From assembly GCA_028716525.1 (NCBI GenBank), contig JAQUPQ010000037.1:1-41239 (forward strand): DNA of 41,239 bases, given 5' to 3'. The notes under the pieces were generated by a model. The model ran no database searches and was not told where the DNA came from. It worked only from the letters and a program-made list of their open reading frames with translations. This DNA is from Terriglobia bacterium. GTDB taxonomy: Bacteria > Acidobacteriota > Terriglobia > JAIQFV01. This document shows positions 18,085-26,734 of the stretch, in pieces. Each line of letters begins with the position of its first letter. Position 1 is the stretch's first letter. A program made the position numbers and the translations under genes.

Positions 18085-21000
18085 ATGCCAAATGCTATTG
18101 ATGTTTCGTTGAAACCGTACGAGATTGTTTTTTGCCACCAACTCGAGGACCACTCCATCCTCTTTGAAATCCGGCTTCCCAGCGACGACGTAGTTTACAT
18201 GCCGGGAACGCGCCTTCAGGCCCGGGTTTCTGAGAAGAGTCAGGCCCTGGAAGGAACGGTTCGCCGCATCAAACCACTCGACCGTGTCTTCGAGATGGAA
18301 ATTCCTCTCGACCGGCACTCCGACCCCGAAATCGCCCGGCTAAAAGCGGGCGATTTTTTTGTGTCCATTCAGCCCTCCGAACCCAGCGATAAAGATTTCA
18401 ACCTGGGGGTCAGCGGGTTTCGCTATTCCGACTTGTATAAGCCCGAGCGCCTGGCAGCTCTCGATCAGCGATTCTGCGCCGAGCTTCAAGTCAAGGATTC
18501 TGCCCTGGCGAAGGAATTGCAAGTCTATCGAGAATCCAAAGGCCAGGGAATGCCGGCACTGGCTGAATCGACCTTGCTGATTCGTCTGGCGCCGCACGTC
18601 AGTGAGTTCCTTGCGCGCTTGTTTCACATTGAACCTGCCCGTGAACAGCTTCTTGCGCGTGGAAAACGCGAGCAGGCAATTTTCGAAATGAAGTTTTTTG
18701 TGCAGCGGCGGGCCCTCAGGAAATACAAGGAGGACGCTGCCAAGCAACTGGATTTTTCAAAACTGGATCTCGAGGTTTCCGCGCTCCAGCGGCTCTTATT
18801 TCCCTCCACGCTGAATGTGAAAGATCCCGAGCTGGGATTGGCGCTGATGGTCCAGGAGCTCCTGCGCTTGGAGAAGGCTTATCACCAGGCCCAAGAACAT
18901 AAGGACGCTGTGGCGGCAGAAGAAGAAGCCGCCGTCAAGCAATTGTACCGCCGCCTAAGATCCGCCAATCACACACCCGCGGCTCTTACCGCGCTCTTCC
19001 CTGCCGATTCCTTGGATTTGAGCCCGGATCAGGAACTCGATTTCATATCCCGCTTGCTTGGGGTCATTGAGGATTGGATCGTCGCCGCAACACACGACGA
19101 ACGCGGAAAATCCAAAGTCGCCGATTGGATCTCCTTCAAAAAACCGGAATCCCTCGATTATCAACACTTGGTTCAAATCACGCGCCCGCGCCCCAATCTG
19201 GCTCAACTCCTGGCAGGACCCCTGGAGCGCCTGCGGCGGCGCGATGGTTTCAAACTGACGGATTCTCGCTACGATTACAAACACGTCTTTAATGAAATCG
19301 ATTATTGCCTCTATTGCCACGATCGGGGCAAAGATTCCTGCTCCAAGGGCCTTCACGAGAAGGACGGGGCCCTCAAAGCCAATCCATTGGGAATTCCACT
19401 GGCCGGCTGCCCTCTGGATGAAAAGATTTCCGAGGCCCATTTATTGAAAAAGTCGGGCGATTCGATTGCGGCTCTGAGCGCGATCATCATCGACAATCCC
19501 ATGCTTCCGGGCACGGGCCACCGTATCTGCAACGATTGCATGAAGAGTTGCATTTTCCAGAAACAGGAGCCGGTCAATATTCCTCAGGCTGAGACAGGAA
19601 TCTTGACGGATGTTCTGAAGTTACCCTACGGCTTCGAAATCTACACACTCCTGACGCGCTGGAACCCGCTCAATGTGAAGCGCCCCTACGCGCTTCCTTA
19701 CAACGGAAAAAACGTTCTCGTGGTCGGCCTCGGACCGGCCGGCTATACGCTGGCGCATTACTTGTTAAACGAAGGCTTCGGCGTGGTCGGGATTGACGGA
19801 TTAAAAATTGAGCCCTTGCCGCGAAGTTTGACAGGCGATGAGAACCTTTTGCCGACGCCCATCGCCGATTGGAATGCCCTCTACCATCAGCTGGACCAAC
19901 GCATTCTCGAAGGATTTGGCGGGGTCAGCGAATACGGGATCACCGTTCGCTGGGATAAGAACTTTCTTACACTCCTCCATCTATCGCTGGCACGGCGGCT
20001 GAAATTCAGAATCTTTGGCGGCATTCGATTTGGAGGAACATTGTCGGTGGAAGACGCCTGGGATTTGGGTTTCCATCACATTGCCATCGCCACGGGCGCC
20101 GGAAAACCGACTCAGGTGGGCATGAAAAACAGCCTGATTCGAGGGGTCCGGATGGCCAGCGACTTTCTTATGGCGTTGCAGCTGACGGGCGCATTTAAAC
20201 GAAATGCCCTGGCCAATTTGCAAATTCAATTGCCGGCCCTGGTCATCGGCGGAGGGCTGACCGCCATCGACACGGCCACCGAATTGATGGCCTACTACCC
20301 CATCGAAGTCGAAAAGTTTCTCGATCATTTCAATGAATTGACGACGGAGATCGGCGAGGAAAAAGTCTGGTCCGTGTATAACCCGGAAGAACGGGAGATT
20401 GCCGAACGCTTTCTGGAGCATGGCCGGGCTGTAAAGGCCGAGCGTCAACGTGCCCTCCAAGCCCACGAGGCGCCGAATTTTGTCCCCCTGGTACAGCACT
20501 GGGGCGGAGTCTATATCTGTTACCGCAAATCCCTCAACGACTCTCCCGCCTACCGGCTGAATCACGAAGAGGTCATCAAATCGCTTGAAGAAGGAATTTT
20601 CTACGTTGAAGCCGTTTCTCCTACAGAAGCATTGACGAACAAATTCGGCGCCCTGGATGGCGTTATGTTTGAACGTCAGGCACTCAACGAAAAGGGGCGC
20701 TGGAGCGGGACGGGTGAGTTTATCAATCTGCCGGCGCGATCGCTGATGGTCGCCGCCGGAACCAATCCTAACGTCATCTATGAACGGGAGCGTCCCGGGA
20801 CTTTTGAGTTGGACGAACGCAAGGAATTCTTTAAAGGGTTCCGTTTGGAAAAACGCGCTAAGTCCGACTCCGACGGCGACACAGGAGGAGAATTTGAGTT
20901 GGTCGCCGGCGAGGATGCCGGCATTCCGGCCTTTTTCACGTCCTATCACAGCCCCTCGCCGGATTCCAAGGGCGAAGGTCGATATATCACCTACTATGGC

Positions 21001-22164
21001 GACAACCATCCCGTCTTTGAGGGAAATGTAGTTAAGGCCATGGCCTCGGCAAAATTCGGATATCCCAATATCGTTCAGGTTTTTGAAAAGCATTTGAAGG
21101 GCCTGAGTCCCGAGGATCAACCGAAGCGCGAAGAACAGTTTCGGAATCTCATCCAACGCCTCGACGAGGAGTTGTGCCCGCGTGTGGTTGAGGTCGTCCG
21201 CCTTACGCCCACCATCGTGGAGGTCATCGTCCGGGCGCGTATGCAAGCCCGGAAGTTCAGGCCGGGCCAGTTCTTCCGGCTCCAGAACTACGAGGTCGAC
21301 TCTCCGCACATCGACGATTCCACGTTGATGATGGAGGGAATCGCGCTCACCGGCGCCTGGGTCGATCGAAGTAAGGGGCTTTTGTCCATGATTGTTCTGG
21401 AGATGGGTGTCAGTTCCCGGCTGGTCGCGACCCTCAAACCCGGCCAACCCGTTGTGGTCATGGGTCCCACAGGAACGCCCACAGAAATCCCCCGCGATGA
21501 AACCGTACTTCTGGCCGGCGGCGGCCTTGGGAATGCTGTGCTGTTCTCCATCGCCAAGGCGCTCAAGGAAAACAAATGCCGGGTGATTTATTTTGCGGGT
21601 TACAAGAAGAAGCAGGATTTTTACAAGCGCGAAGAAATCGAGTCGTCAACCGACCAGGTCATCTACAGCGTGGATGACGGAGACATGATTGAGGCGCAGC
21701 GTCCGGGTGATCGGACATTTCGCGGCAACATTGTGCAAGCCATGAAAAGCTACGCCGACGGTGTACTGGAACCCCAGGGAGGTCAGCCGCGTTTCGATTT
21801 TCACGAAGTCCACCGCATTATTGCGATTGGGAGTGATCGTATGATGGGTGCCGTCAAGGTGGCCCGCCGAACGGTGCTGTGCGATTATCTCGATCCTCGG
21901 CATACCGCCATCGCTTCCATCAACTCGCCTATGCAATGCATGATGAAAGAAGTGTGCGCTCAGTGTTTGCAAATGCACGTGGATCCGGACTCCGGCGAAC
22001 CGACGGGCCCGGTCTTCTCCTGTTTCAATCAGGATCAACCCATGGATGAGGTGGATTTCAAGAACCTCAATGATCGTCTGCGACAGAATACTGTCCAAGA
22101 AAAACTCGGAAATCTCTGGTTCGATCACCTGCTCAAGAAACGTCCGGATGTGATTCTTGTTTGA
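18085..22164 (+). CDS. Giant multidomain FAD/NAD(P)/Fe-S oxidoreductase (GltD-like plus PyrK-like)
   Basis: The 1359-residue protein has four visible parts. Residues 1 to about 390 match nothing I recognise: a beta-rich start, then charged helices. Residues about 400-495 resemble the iron-sulfur domain that precedes the flavin module in glutamate synthase small subunits, with C408, C411, C419, C442 (GCPLDEK), C482, C485 and C489. Residues about 540-1000 form a two-Rossmann FAD/NAD(P) module (VVGLGPAGYTLAHYL at about 546; VIGGGLTAIDTA at about 720). Residues about 1031-1320 resemble a ferredoxin-reductase/PyrK unit: FRPGQFFRLQ, LAGGGLGNAVLFSIAKAL at about 1143, and a 2Fe-2S-like set C1285, C1291, C1294, C1313. 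An electron-bifurcating or electron-transfer role is inference. No substrate-binding catalytic domain is obvious, so it may act with a partner encoded elsewhere. No signal peptide: cytosolic. Confidence 0.85.
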   Translation: MPNAIDVSLKPYEIVFCHQLEDHSILFEIRLPSDDVVYMPGTRLQARVSEKSQALEGTVRRIKPLDRVFEMEIPLDRHSDPEIARLKAGDFFVSIQPSEPSDKDFNLGVSGFRYSDLYKPERLAALDQRFCAELQVKDSALAKELQVYRESKGQGMPALAESTLLIRLAPHVSEFLARLFHIEPAREQLLARGKREQAIFEMKFFVQRRALRKYKEDAAKQLDFSKLDLEVSALQRLLFPSTLNVKDPELGLALMVQELLRLEKAYHQAQEHKDAVAAEEEAAVKQLYRRLRSANHTPAALTALFPADSLDLSPDQELDFISRLLGVIEDWIVAATHDERGKSKVADWISFKKPESLDYQHLVQITRPRPNLAQLLAGPLERLRRRDGFKLTDSRYDYKHVFNEIDYCLYCHDRGKDSCSKGLHEKDGALKANPLGIPLAGCPLDEKISEAHLLKKSGDSIAALSAIIIDNPMLPGTGHRICNDCMKSCIFQKQEPVNIPQAETGILTDVLKLPYGFEIYTLLTRWNPLNVKRPYALPYNGKNVLVVGLGPAGYTLAHYLLNEGFGVVGIDGLKIEPLPRSLTGDENLLPTPIADWNALYHQLDQRILEGFGGVSEYGITVRWDKNFLTLLHLSLARRLKFRIFGGIRFGGTLSVEDAWDLGFHHIAIATGAGKPTQVGMKNSLIRGVRMASDFLMALQLTGAFKRNALANLQIQLPALVIGGGLTAIDTATELMAYYPIEVEKFLDHFNELTTEIGEEKVWSVYNPEEREIAERFLEHGRAVKAERQRALQAHEAPNFVPLVQHWGGVYICYRKSLNDSPAYRLNHEEVIKSLEEGIFYVEAVSPTEALTNKFGALDGVMFERQALNEKGRWSGTGEFINLPARSLMVAAGTNPNVIYERERPGTFELDERKEFFKGFRLEKRAKSDSDGDTGGEFELVAGEDAGIPAFFTSYHSPSPDSKGEGRYITYYGDNHPVFEGNVVKAMASAKFGYPNIVQVFEKHLKGLSPEDQPKREEQFRNLIQRLDEELCPRVVEVVRLTPTIVEVIVRARMQARKFRPGQFFRLQNYEVDSPHIDDSTLMMEGIALTGAWVDRSKGLLSMIVLEMGVSSRLVATLKPGQPVVVMGPTGTPTEIPRDETVLLAGGGLGNAVLFSIAKALKENKCRVIYFAGYKKKQDFYKREEIESSTDQVIYSVDDGDMIEAQRPGDRTFRGNIVQAMKSYADGVLEPQGGQPRFDFHEVHRIIAIGSDRMMGAVKVARRTVLCDYLDPRHTAIASINSPMQCMMKEVCAQCLQMHVDPDSGEPTGPVFSCFNQDQPMDEVDFKNLNDRLRQNTVQEKLGNLWFDHLLKKRPDVILV

Positions 22165-22248
22165 GATGCATTTGCAGCTGCTCACTTACCGAATTTCATA
22201 CCGCCCAGCCGCTTATCCCAGCCTGTGGCCAAAACGAGGCATATTCAC

Positions 22249-22851
22249 ATGAACATTCGATCCCTCTTTCGTATGCTTTCTATCTCCCTGCTTTCGTGTC
22301 CTCTGCTCACCCTGGGTGCTCCACCCACATCACCGCCGGTCAAAAATCCTGTGGTCCTCATGCAAACTTCCATGGGCGACATCAAAATCGAGCTTTTCCA
22401 GGACAGGGCTCCGATTACTGTAAAGAATTTTCTGGATTACGCCCGGATGGGATTTTTTAATGGAACAACGTTTCATCGCGTTATTCGTGGTTTTATGATC
22501 CAGGGCGGCGGCGTTACGTCCGATCTGCACGAAAAGGCCACGCGTTCGGCCATAAAGAACGAAGCCACCAACGGCCTCTCCAACCTTCGAGGCACCGTTT
22601 CCATGGCGCGCGAAGAGGAGCCCAACACCGCTACGGCCCAGTTCTTTATCAACCTGGTGGATAACACTCGCCTCGACCATACCGGAAACACCGGACGATC
22701 TTTTGGCTACGCCGTTTTCGGAAAAGTAATTGAAGGCATGGAGGTGGTCGATAAGATAGGAGTTCAACCCACTAAGAGCGTCAATCAGGAATACAAGAAC
22801 GTGCCGATGACTGCGATTGTCATCAAATCCGTCAAGATCATTTCAAACTAG
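22249..22851 (+). CDS. Exported cyclophilin-type peptidylprolyl isomerase
   Basis: Cyclophilins accelerate cis-trans isomerisation of Xaa-Pro bonds during protein folding. The 200-residue product starts at an ATG with GAGG about 9 nt upstream, carries a signal peptide (MNIRSLFRM, hydrophobic core, TLGAP), and shows the core motifs TSMGDIKIELFQDRAPITVKNF, FNGTTFHRVIRGFMIQGGG, and TATAQFFINL with YAVFGKVIEGMEVVDKI. An in-frame GTG at 22225 would place extra residues before the signal and is less likely. It probably folds envelope proteins in the periplasm. It lies 84 nt after the oxidoreductase gene; a shared transcript is possible but the functions are not obviously linked. Confidence 0.93.
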   Translation: MNIRSLFRMLSISLLSCPLLTLGAPPTSPPVKNPVVLMQTSMGDIKIELFQDRAPITVKNFLDYARMGFFNGTTFHRVIRGFMIQGGGVTSDLHEKATRSAIKNEATNGLSNLRGTVSMAREEEPNTATAQFFINLVDNTRLDHTGNTGRSFGYAVFGKVIEGMEVVDKIGVQPTKSVNQEYKNVPMTAIVIKSVKIISN

Positions 22852-22887
22852 GGTGTGCTCTTCAGCCGCGAAAATAGGTGTCGGGTG

Positions 22888-23111
22888 TCCCCGGCCCGTT
22901 CCCGGAGCGAAGCGCCGGGGCGGGCAGGTGCCGGGGAGAGTCTTTTGCTCACAAAACATCCGGAGGGTTCTTTGCGCAGTCTCGGCGACCTCAGCGTCTC
23001 CGCGGTGAACGGTCGTCCAAGGACCGAATCATTTGTTTTCATGCTCCTGGGCGCCACAAAGGCGCGTGAGCAAGCGCATTGAGAATCCTGTGGCTCCATC
23101 TGCAGATGGAG
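22888..23111. repeat. Intergenic palindromes and dispersed-repeat copy
   Basis: The 305-nt convergent gap has no supported gene. It contains TCCCCGGC/GCCGGGGA arms (22888-22895, 22930-22937) around a nested GC-rich inverted repeat, GGTC/GACC (23011-23025), the 16-mer TTTTCATGCTCCTGGG (23036-23051) also found at 6560-6575, GCGCC/GGCGC (23051-23065), and a perfect 18-bp palindrome CTCCATCTGCAGATGGAG (23094-23111). No T-run follows any hairpin. Confidence 0.6.
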
Positions 23112-23156
23112 TGTCCATGTTTCAGGTCCAGGATAAGCCGAAACAAAACCACGCGC

Positions 23157-24530
23157 CTAGTGCGGCAAACCAAAAATGAAGTAGATTGCGCAGACCACCC
23201 CCAGGGTTATTGATCCCCAATTGAGTTCCTTGATCCGTCCGGTGAAAATCTTCATCAACGGGTAGATCAACAGCCCGGCCGTCAAACCATTTCCGATATT
23301 GTAAGTGAACAGCATCATCACGATAGTGGCAAACGCCGGGACCAGTTCCGTCATATCCTCGAAATCAATTCGACGCACGGCACCCAACATCAAGACACCC
23401 ACGGCAATCAAAGCGGGCCCGTAAGCATAACGCAGCTCTTGCAAAGGCTCGAGCAGCGGAATGAAAAAAAGCGACCCGCCGAACAGGAAGGCACAGGTCA
23501 CGGCAGCCAGCCCTGTGCGGGCTCCTTCACGAATTCCCGTAGCCGATTCAATGTAGGCGCCGCTCGTGGACGTTCCGACCAAAGCACTGAACATACAGGT
23601 CGTTGCATCCACCATCATGGGCTTCTCGATCTCCGGAAAATTTCCCTTCTCATCAATCATATTTCCTGCCGCTCCAACGCCCACCAAGGTGCCCAAGGTA
23701 TCCAGAAAACTCATCAGGAACAATGTCAATAAAATGGGAAGGAATGCAATCTTGAATACACCCGCGAGATCGAGGTGAAAAGCCAGGGCGGAAAGACTGT
23801 ATTGACCCGCAAAAGGCAACGCCGTGATAGCTTGAGGGGCGTGTCCGTAACCCAACATTGATCCGACAATGGCCGTGGCCGCAATTCCGATGAGAATGGC
23901 GCCACGAACACGACGGTAAAGAAGAACCGAAATAATCAGAAAACCCAGGATGGCCAACAAGACAGGAACTTCTCTGAGATTTCCAATTTTGACGGGCACA
24001 TCCGGTGAATGGAGGATCGAAGAATTCGGCACCAATAAAGCTTCGACAGGCATTCCGGCGACGAAACTGGTCACAATGCCCGTTTCATACAATCCGATGA
24101 AAGCCAGAAAGAGCCCGATGCCTACGGCGAAACTCTGTTTCAAACTACTGGAGATGGAATTGGCCAGCCAGGAGCGGATCTTGAACGCCGTAATCAATGC
24201 AAACACAGCCCCGCTCACAAAGACGGTCCCCAGGCGTGTTTGCCAACCCACGCCCATGGTCGCCAGGCCAAAGGCGATGAAGGCGTTTTCCCCCATGTAA
24301 GGCGCCACCGCTATCGGACGGTTGGCGTATACACCCATCAACAGGCATCCGAAGATCGCCGACAGGATTGTAGCCACTGTGCTCGGGCCTTTGGGGATCC
24401 CCGCAAAACTCAATATGGCCGGATTCACCACGATGATATAAGCCATCGTCACAAAAGTGGTGATGCCGCCAAGAATTTCTGTTCGGATATTGGTTTGATT
24501 TTCGCGAAGCTTGAAAAGCCTCTCCCACAT
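23157..24530 (-). CDS. NCS2-family purine permease (AzgA/PbuG-like)
   Basis: This 457-residue inner-membrane protein begins MWERLFKLRENQTNIRTEILGG and continues TTFVTMAYIIVVNPAILSFAG, the usual start of AzgA-type hypoxanthine/guanine/adenine permeases. Further family motifs are PYMGENAFIAFG, SFLDTLGTLVGVG and MVDATTCMFSALVGTSTSGAYIESATGIREGARTG, the last being the second conserved NAT/AzgA helix region. The ATG at 24530 fits the family start; a GTG at 24539 would add three residues. It imports purine bases and complements the nucleoside operon 6 kb away, but it is a separate transcript. Substrate specificity among purines cannot be read from the sequence. Confidence 0.9.
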   Translation of the reverse strand: MWERLFKLRENQTNIRTEILGGITTFVTMAYIIVVNPAILSFAGIPKGPSTVATILSAIFGCLLMGVYANRPIAVAPYMGENAFIAFGLATMGVGWQTRLGTVFVSGAVFALITAFKIRSWLANSISSSLKQSFAVGIGLFLAFIGLYETGIVTSFVAGMPVEALLVPNSSILHSPDVPVKIGNLREVPVLLAILGFLIISVLLYRRVRGAILIGIAATAIVGSMLGYGHAPQAITALPFAGQYSLSALAFHLDLAGVFKIAFLPILLTLFLMSFLDTLGTLVGVGAAGNMIDEKGNFPEIEKPMMVDATTCMFSALVGTSTSGAYIESATGIREGARTGLAAVTCAFLFGGSLFFIPLLEPLQELRYAYGPALIAVGVLMLGAVRRIDFEDMTELVPAFATIVMMLFTYNIGNGLTAGLLIYPLMKIFTGRIKELNWGSITLGVVCAIYFIFGLPH

Positions 24531-24734
24531 ATGGCGCACAGCATATGGAGGCCCATCCAGGGTGTCAAATTAAATTTCCAGCCACAATCAGTGCGGCTTC
24601 GTTGGCGAAGAATCCGATACGCCTCAACTCAAAACCGTTGTAGACTTCAAGTCGGATATCGCACCACGATTGGCTCTTGATCTTGCGGATGTTGCGTTTG
24701 CAAGAAACACATTAGCTGGAGGTTCAATAGGCTC

Positions 24735-26117
24735 ATGTTTGGTCTTCCTTGCAGGGTTACTCGCTTAAGCATCATCTTCGTTCTTTCATCTGTGATTCCG
24801 TTCTCCTTCACGTTGGGTGCAGAAGCCACACGGAAAATCTCTGCCCCGTCCAATTCAAGAACAAGCGCACGAACTGCGGCCTCTCGCTCGCGTTTGCCGA
24901 TTGTGAAGCCAGAAACTGTCGGGCTATCCGGTTCCCAACTGGCTCGTATTGACGACGCTGTCAAAGACGCGATTGAGCACCATGAGACTCCCGGTGCCGT
25001 CGTTTTGGTGGGTCACCGCGGAAGGATTGTGTTTCGAAAGGCCTATGGCAACCGTTCGTTAGAGCCTGAAGTTCGTCCCATGCTGGTTTCCACCGTCTTT
25101 GATATGGCTTCCTTGACGAAGGTTGTGGCTACCGCTACTTCCATGATGATTCTTTTGGAACGCGGCAAATATCGGCTGGATGATCCTGCTTCAAAGTATC
25201 TTCCGGAATTTGCTCCGCCCCGGAAGGACTCAGCAACATCTGGACGGCCGGCAAATGTCGCTTGGGATCCTCAAGACAAGAGCCACATCACCCTCCGTCA
25301 GTTGATGACCCATCTTTCCGGATTGAAACCCGACTTTGATCTGTCGCAGAAATGGACCGGCTACGCAGAAGCCATCCGACACCTGGGTGACGAAACACTT
25401 CAGGCACGACCGGGAACCAAATTCACTTACAGCGATCTGAACTACATCGCGCTGGGCGAAATTGTTCATCGCCTATCCGGAGAACCCCTGGATCAGTTTT
25501 CCGAACAAAACATCTTCAAACCCCTGGGCATGCGTGACACCTCTTTCACACCCGGCGAGCCGCATCGTGAACGTGCAGCACCCACGGAAAGGCGATCCGG
25601 CACTGAATCTTACTTGGGAGGCAGCCCTGCCACTTCGGGCCCGAACGAATTTCGGCAGGGCGAAGTGCATGATCCCACGGCTTGGCGCATGGGAGGTGTG
25701 GCAGGCCATGCCGGTTTGTTTTCTACGGCCGACGATTTGGCGGTTTTTTGTCAGATGATTCTGAACCATGGAGAATTCAGCGGAGTCCGTATCTTGAGTC
25801 CCCTGGGCGTCAAGACCATGACCACCAATCAAGTGCCGGCTGCCCTATCCCACGATGCTCCATCAGATTCCCATGTGGCTCGTGGGATCGGATGGGATAT
25901 CGTGTCGTCGTATTCCAGCAACAGAGGCGATTTGTTGCCGCCTAATTCGTTCGGCCACACCGGATTTACGGGCACGTCCTTATGGATTGACCCTTCCACC
26001 CAAACCTTCGTCATCATTCTCACCAATCGCGTTCACCCCAACGGGAAAGGCAATGTCACAGCTCTGCGAGCGAGGATCGCAAACATTGTTGCAGCCTCGA
26101 TCCAGGAGATAAGGTGA
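24735..26117 (+). CDS. Serine hydrolase, class C beta-lactamase/CubicO-like, exported
   Basis: The 460-residue protein has an N-terminal hydrophobic segment (about residues 9-27) compatible with a signal peptide and a GGAGG site 12 nt before the ATG. The class C beta-lactamase-fold active site is visible: S126 and K129 in DMASLTKV (SxxK), FTYSDLNYIALG (YxN-like, with Asp in place of Asn), and GHTGFTGTS in place of KTG. Members of this broad family act as DD-peptidases, esterases or amidases, and true beta-lactamase activity is not implied. It is divergent from the permease gene across a 204-nt gap in which I see no further feature. The substrate is unknown. Confidence 0.87.
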   Translation: MFGLPCRVTRLSIIFVLSSVIPFSFTLGAEATRKISAPSNSRTSARTAASRSRLPIVKPETVGLSGSQLARIDDAVKDAIEHHETPGAVVLVGHRGRIVFRKAYGNRSLEPEVRPMLVSTVFDMASLTKVVATATSMMILLERGKYRLDDPASKYLPEFAPPRKDSATSGRPANVAWDPQDKSHITLRQLMTHLSGLKPDFDLSQKWTGYAEAIRHLGDETLQARPGTKFTYSDLNYIALGEIVHRLSGEPLDQFSEQNIFKPLGMRDTSFTPGEPHRERAAPTERRSGTESYLGGSPATSGPNEFRQGEVHDPTAWRMGGVAGHAGLFSTADDLAVFCQMILNHGEFSGVRILSPLGVKTMTTNQVPAALSHDAPSDSHVARGIGWDIVSSYSSNRGDLLPPNSFGHTGFTGTSLWIDPSTQTFVIILTNRVHPNGKGNVTALRARIANIVAASIQEIR

Positions 26118-26282
26118 TCGGGCAATGCTCAATCCCTTGTGGATAGACATATCGAGCGGCTAATTCTCGAGGAATCATCTCTTGCAGGTATCTGTCAACA
26201 CTCCTTCGACAGAAAAGCCGGCCGCTGGAAGTCGATCCTGGCGTGCTTGCGAATTTCCATTAAATCCTTTATAAAGTTTCCT

Positions 26283-26576
26283 ATGCTCAAAAGGTCGATC
26301 TTTCAAAACCCCGAAGCCGTGGAACGGGGTCTGGAGCTGCCCAATGTGATCTCTTTTCGATTTGTGGGCCCCTCGGATCACAAGTATTACTCCAAACTTT
26401 TGGGAGCGATTGAAAGCGCGGTCCAGCGCGCTCAGATCAAACGCCAGGTGGAACGTGCTTCTCGAACCGGGCGATATATTTCCTACCAATTCGATATTTT
26501 TTGCACCGACATGCAAGAGGTCGAATCCATTTACCGCGCAGTCGGAAAGCTTACCGACACCAAGTTTGTTTTATAA
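26283..26576 (+). CDS. DUF493 (YbeD-like) family protein
   Basis: From the ATG at 26283 this is a 97-residue protein. Its C-terminal half, SRTGRYISYQFDIFCTDMQEVESIYRAVGKL followed by KFVL, resembles the YbeD/DUF493 pattern (S-x-G-x-Y-x-S, then E-x-V-x-x-x-Y, then a terminal VL). YbeD-like proteins have an ACT-like fold and poorly known roles. The frame is open back to 26139, but the extra 48 residues are Ser/Lys/Arg-rich and not family-like, so they are excluded. The ribosome site is weak. It lies 165 nt after the serine hydrolase gene. Confidence 0.7.
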   Translation: MLKRSIFQNPEAVERGLELPNVISFRFVGPSDHKYYSKLLGAIESAVQRAQIKRQVERASRTGRYISYQFDIFCTDMQEVESIYRAVGKLTDTKFVL

Positions 26577-26580
26577 GAGT

Positions 26581-26640
26581 GGGGACAGACACCTCTCGCA
26601 CATTCGCATAGGGCTATTGATGGTTTTGGTGTCTGTCCCC
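26581..26640. repeat. 13-bp inverted repeat GGGGACAGACACC / GGTGTCTGTCCCC
   Basis: Perfect 13-bp arms at 26581-26593 and 26628-26640 are separated by 34 nt. The left arm starts 4 nt after the DUF493 stop codon and the right arm is followed by a pyrimidine-rich TCTTTCTT, so the structure may terminate transcription. Its long loop is unusual for a terminator and more like a dispersed palindromic element. Confidence 0.65.
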
Positions 26641-26734
26641 TCTTTCTTAACCGGCCGCACAGGCTTGCCGCTTGGTCCTGATATGGTCTACCATGACCAC
26701 GCTGCTAATCACGCCGAATACTTAGGAGTTGTTG

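Noticed and set aside
19981-21447. A 488-codon minus-strand frame inside the large oxidoreductase gene
   Set aside because: The plus-strand frame has clear domain motifs throughout. The antisense frame has no recognisable protein features.
24531-24734. tRNA or small RNA gene between the permease and serine hydrolase genes
   Set aside because: No cloverleaf arms or other convincing structure could be found; it is probably the divergent promoter region.
26139-26282. A 48-residue N-terminal extension of the DUF493 protein
   Set aside because: It does not look like the family, which is usually 85-100 residues long, and the ATG at 26283 gives the expected size.
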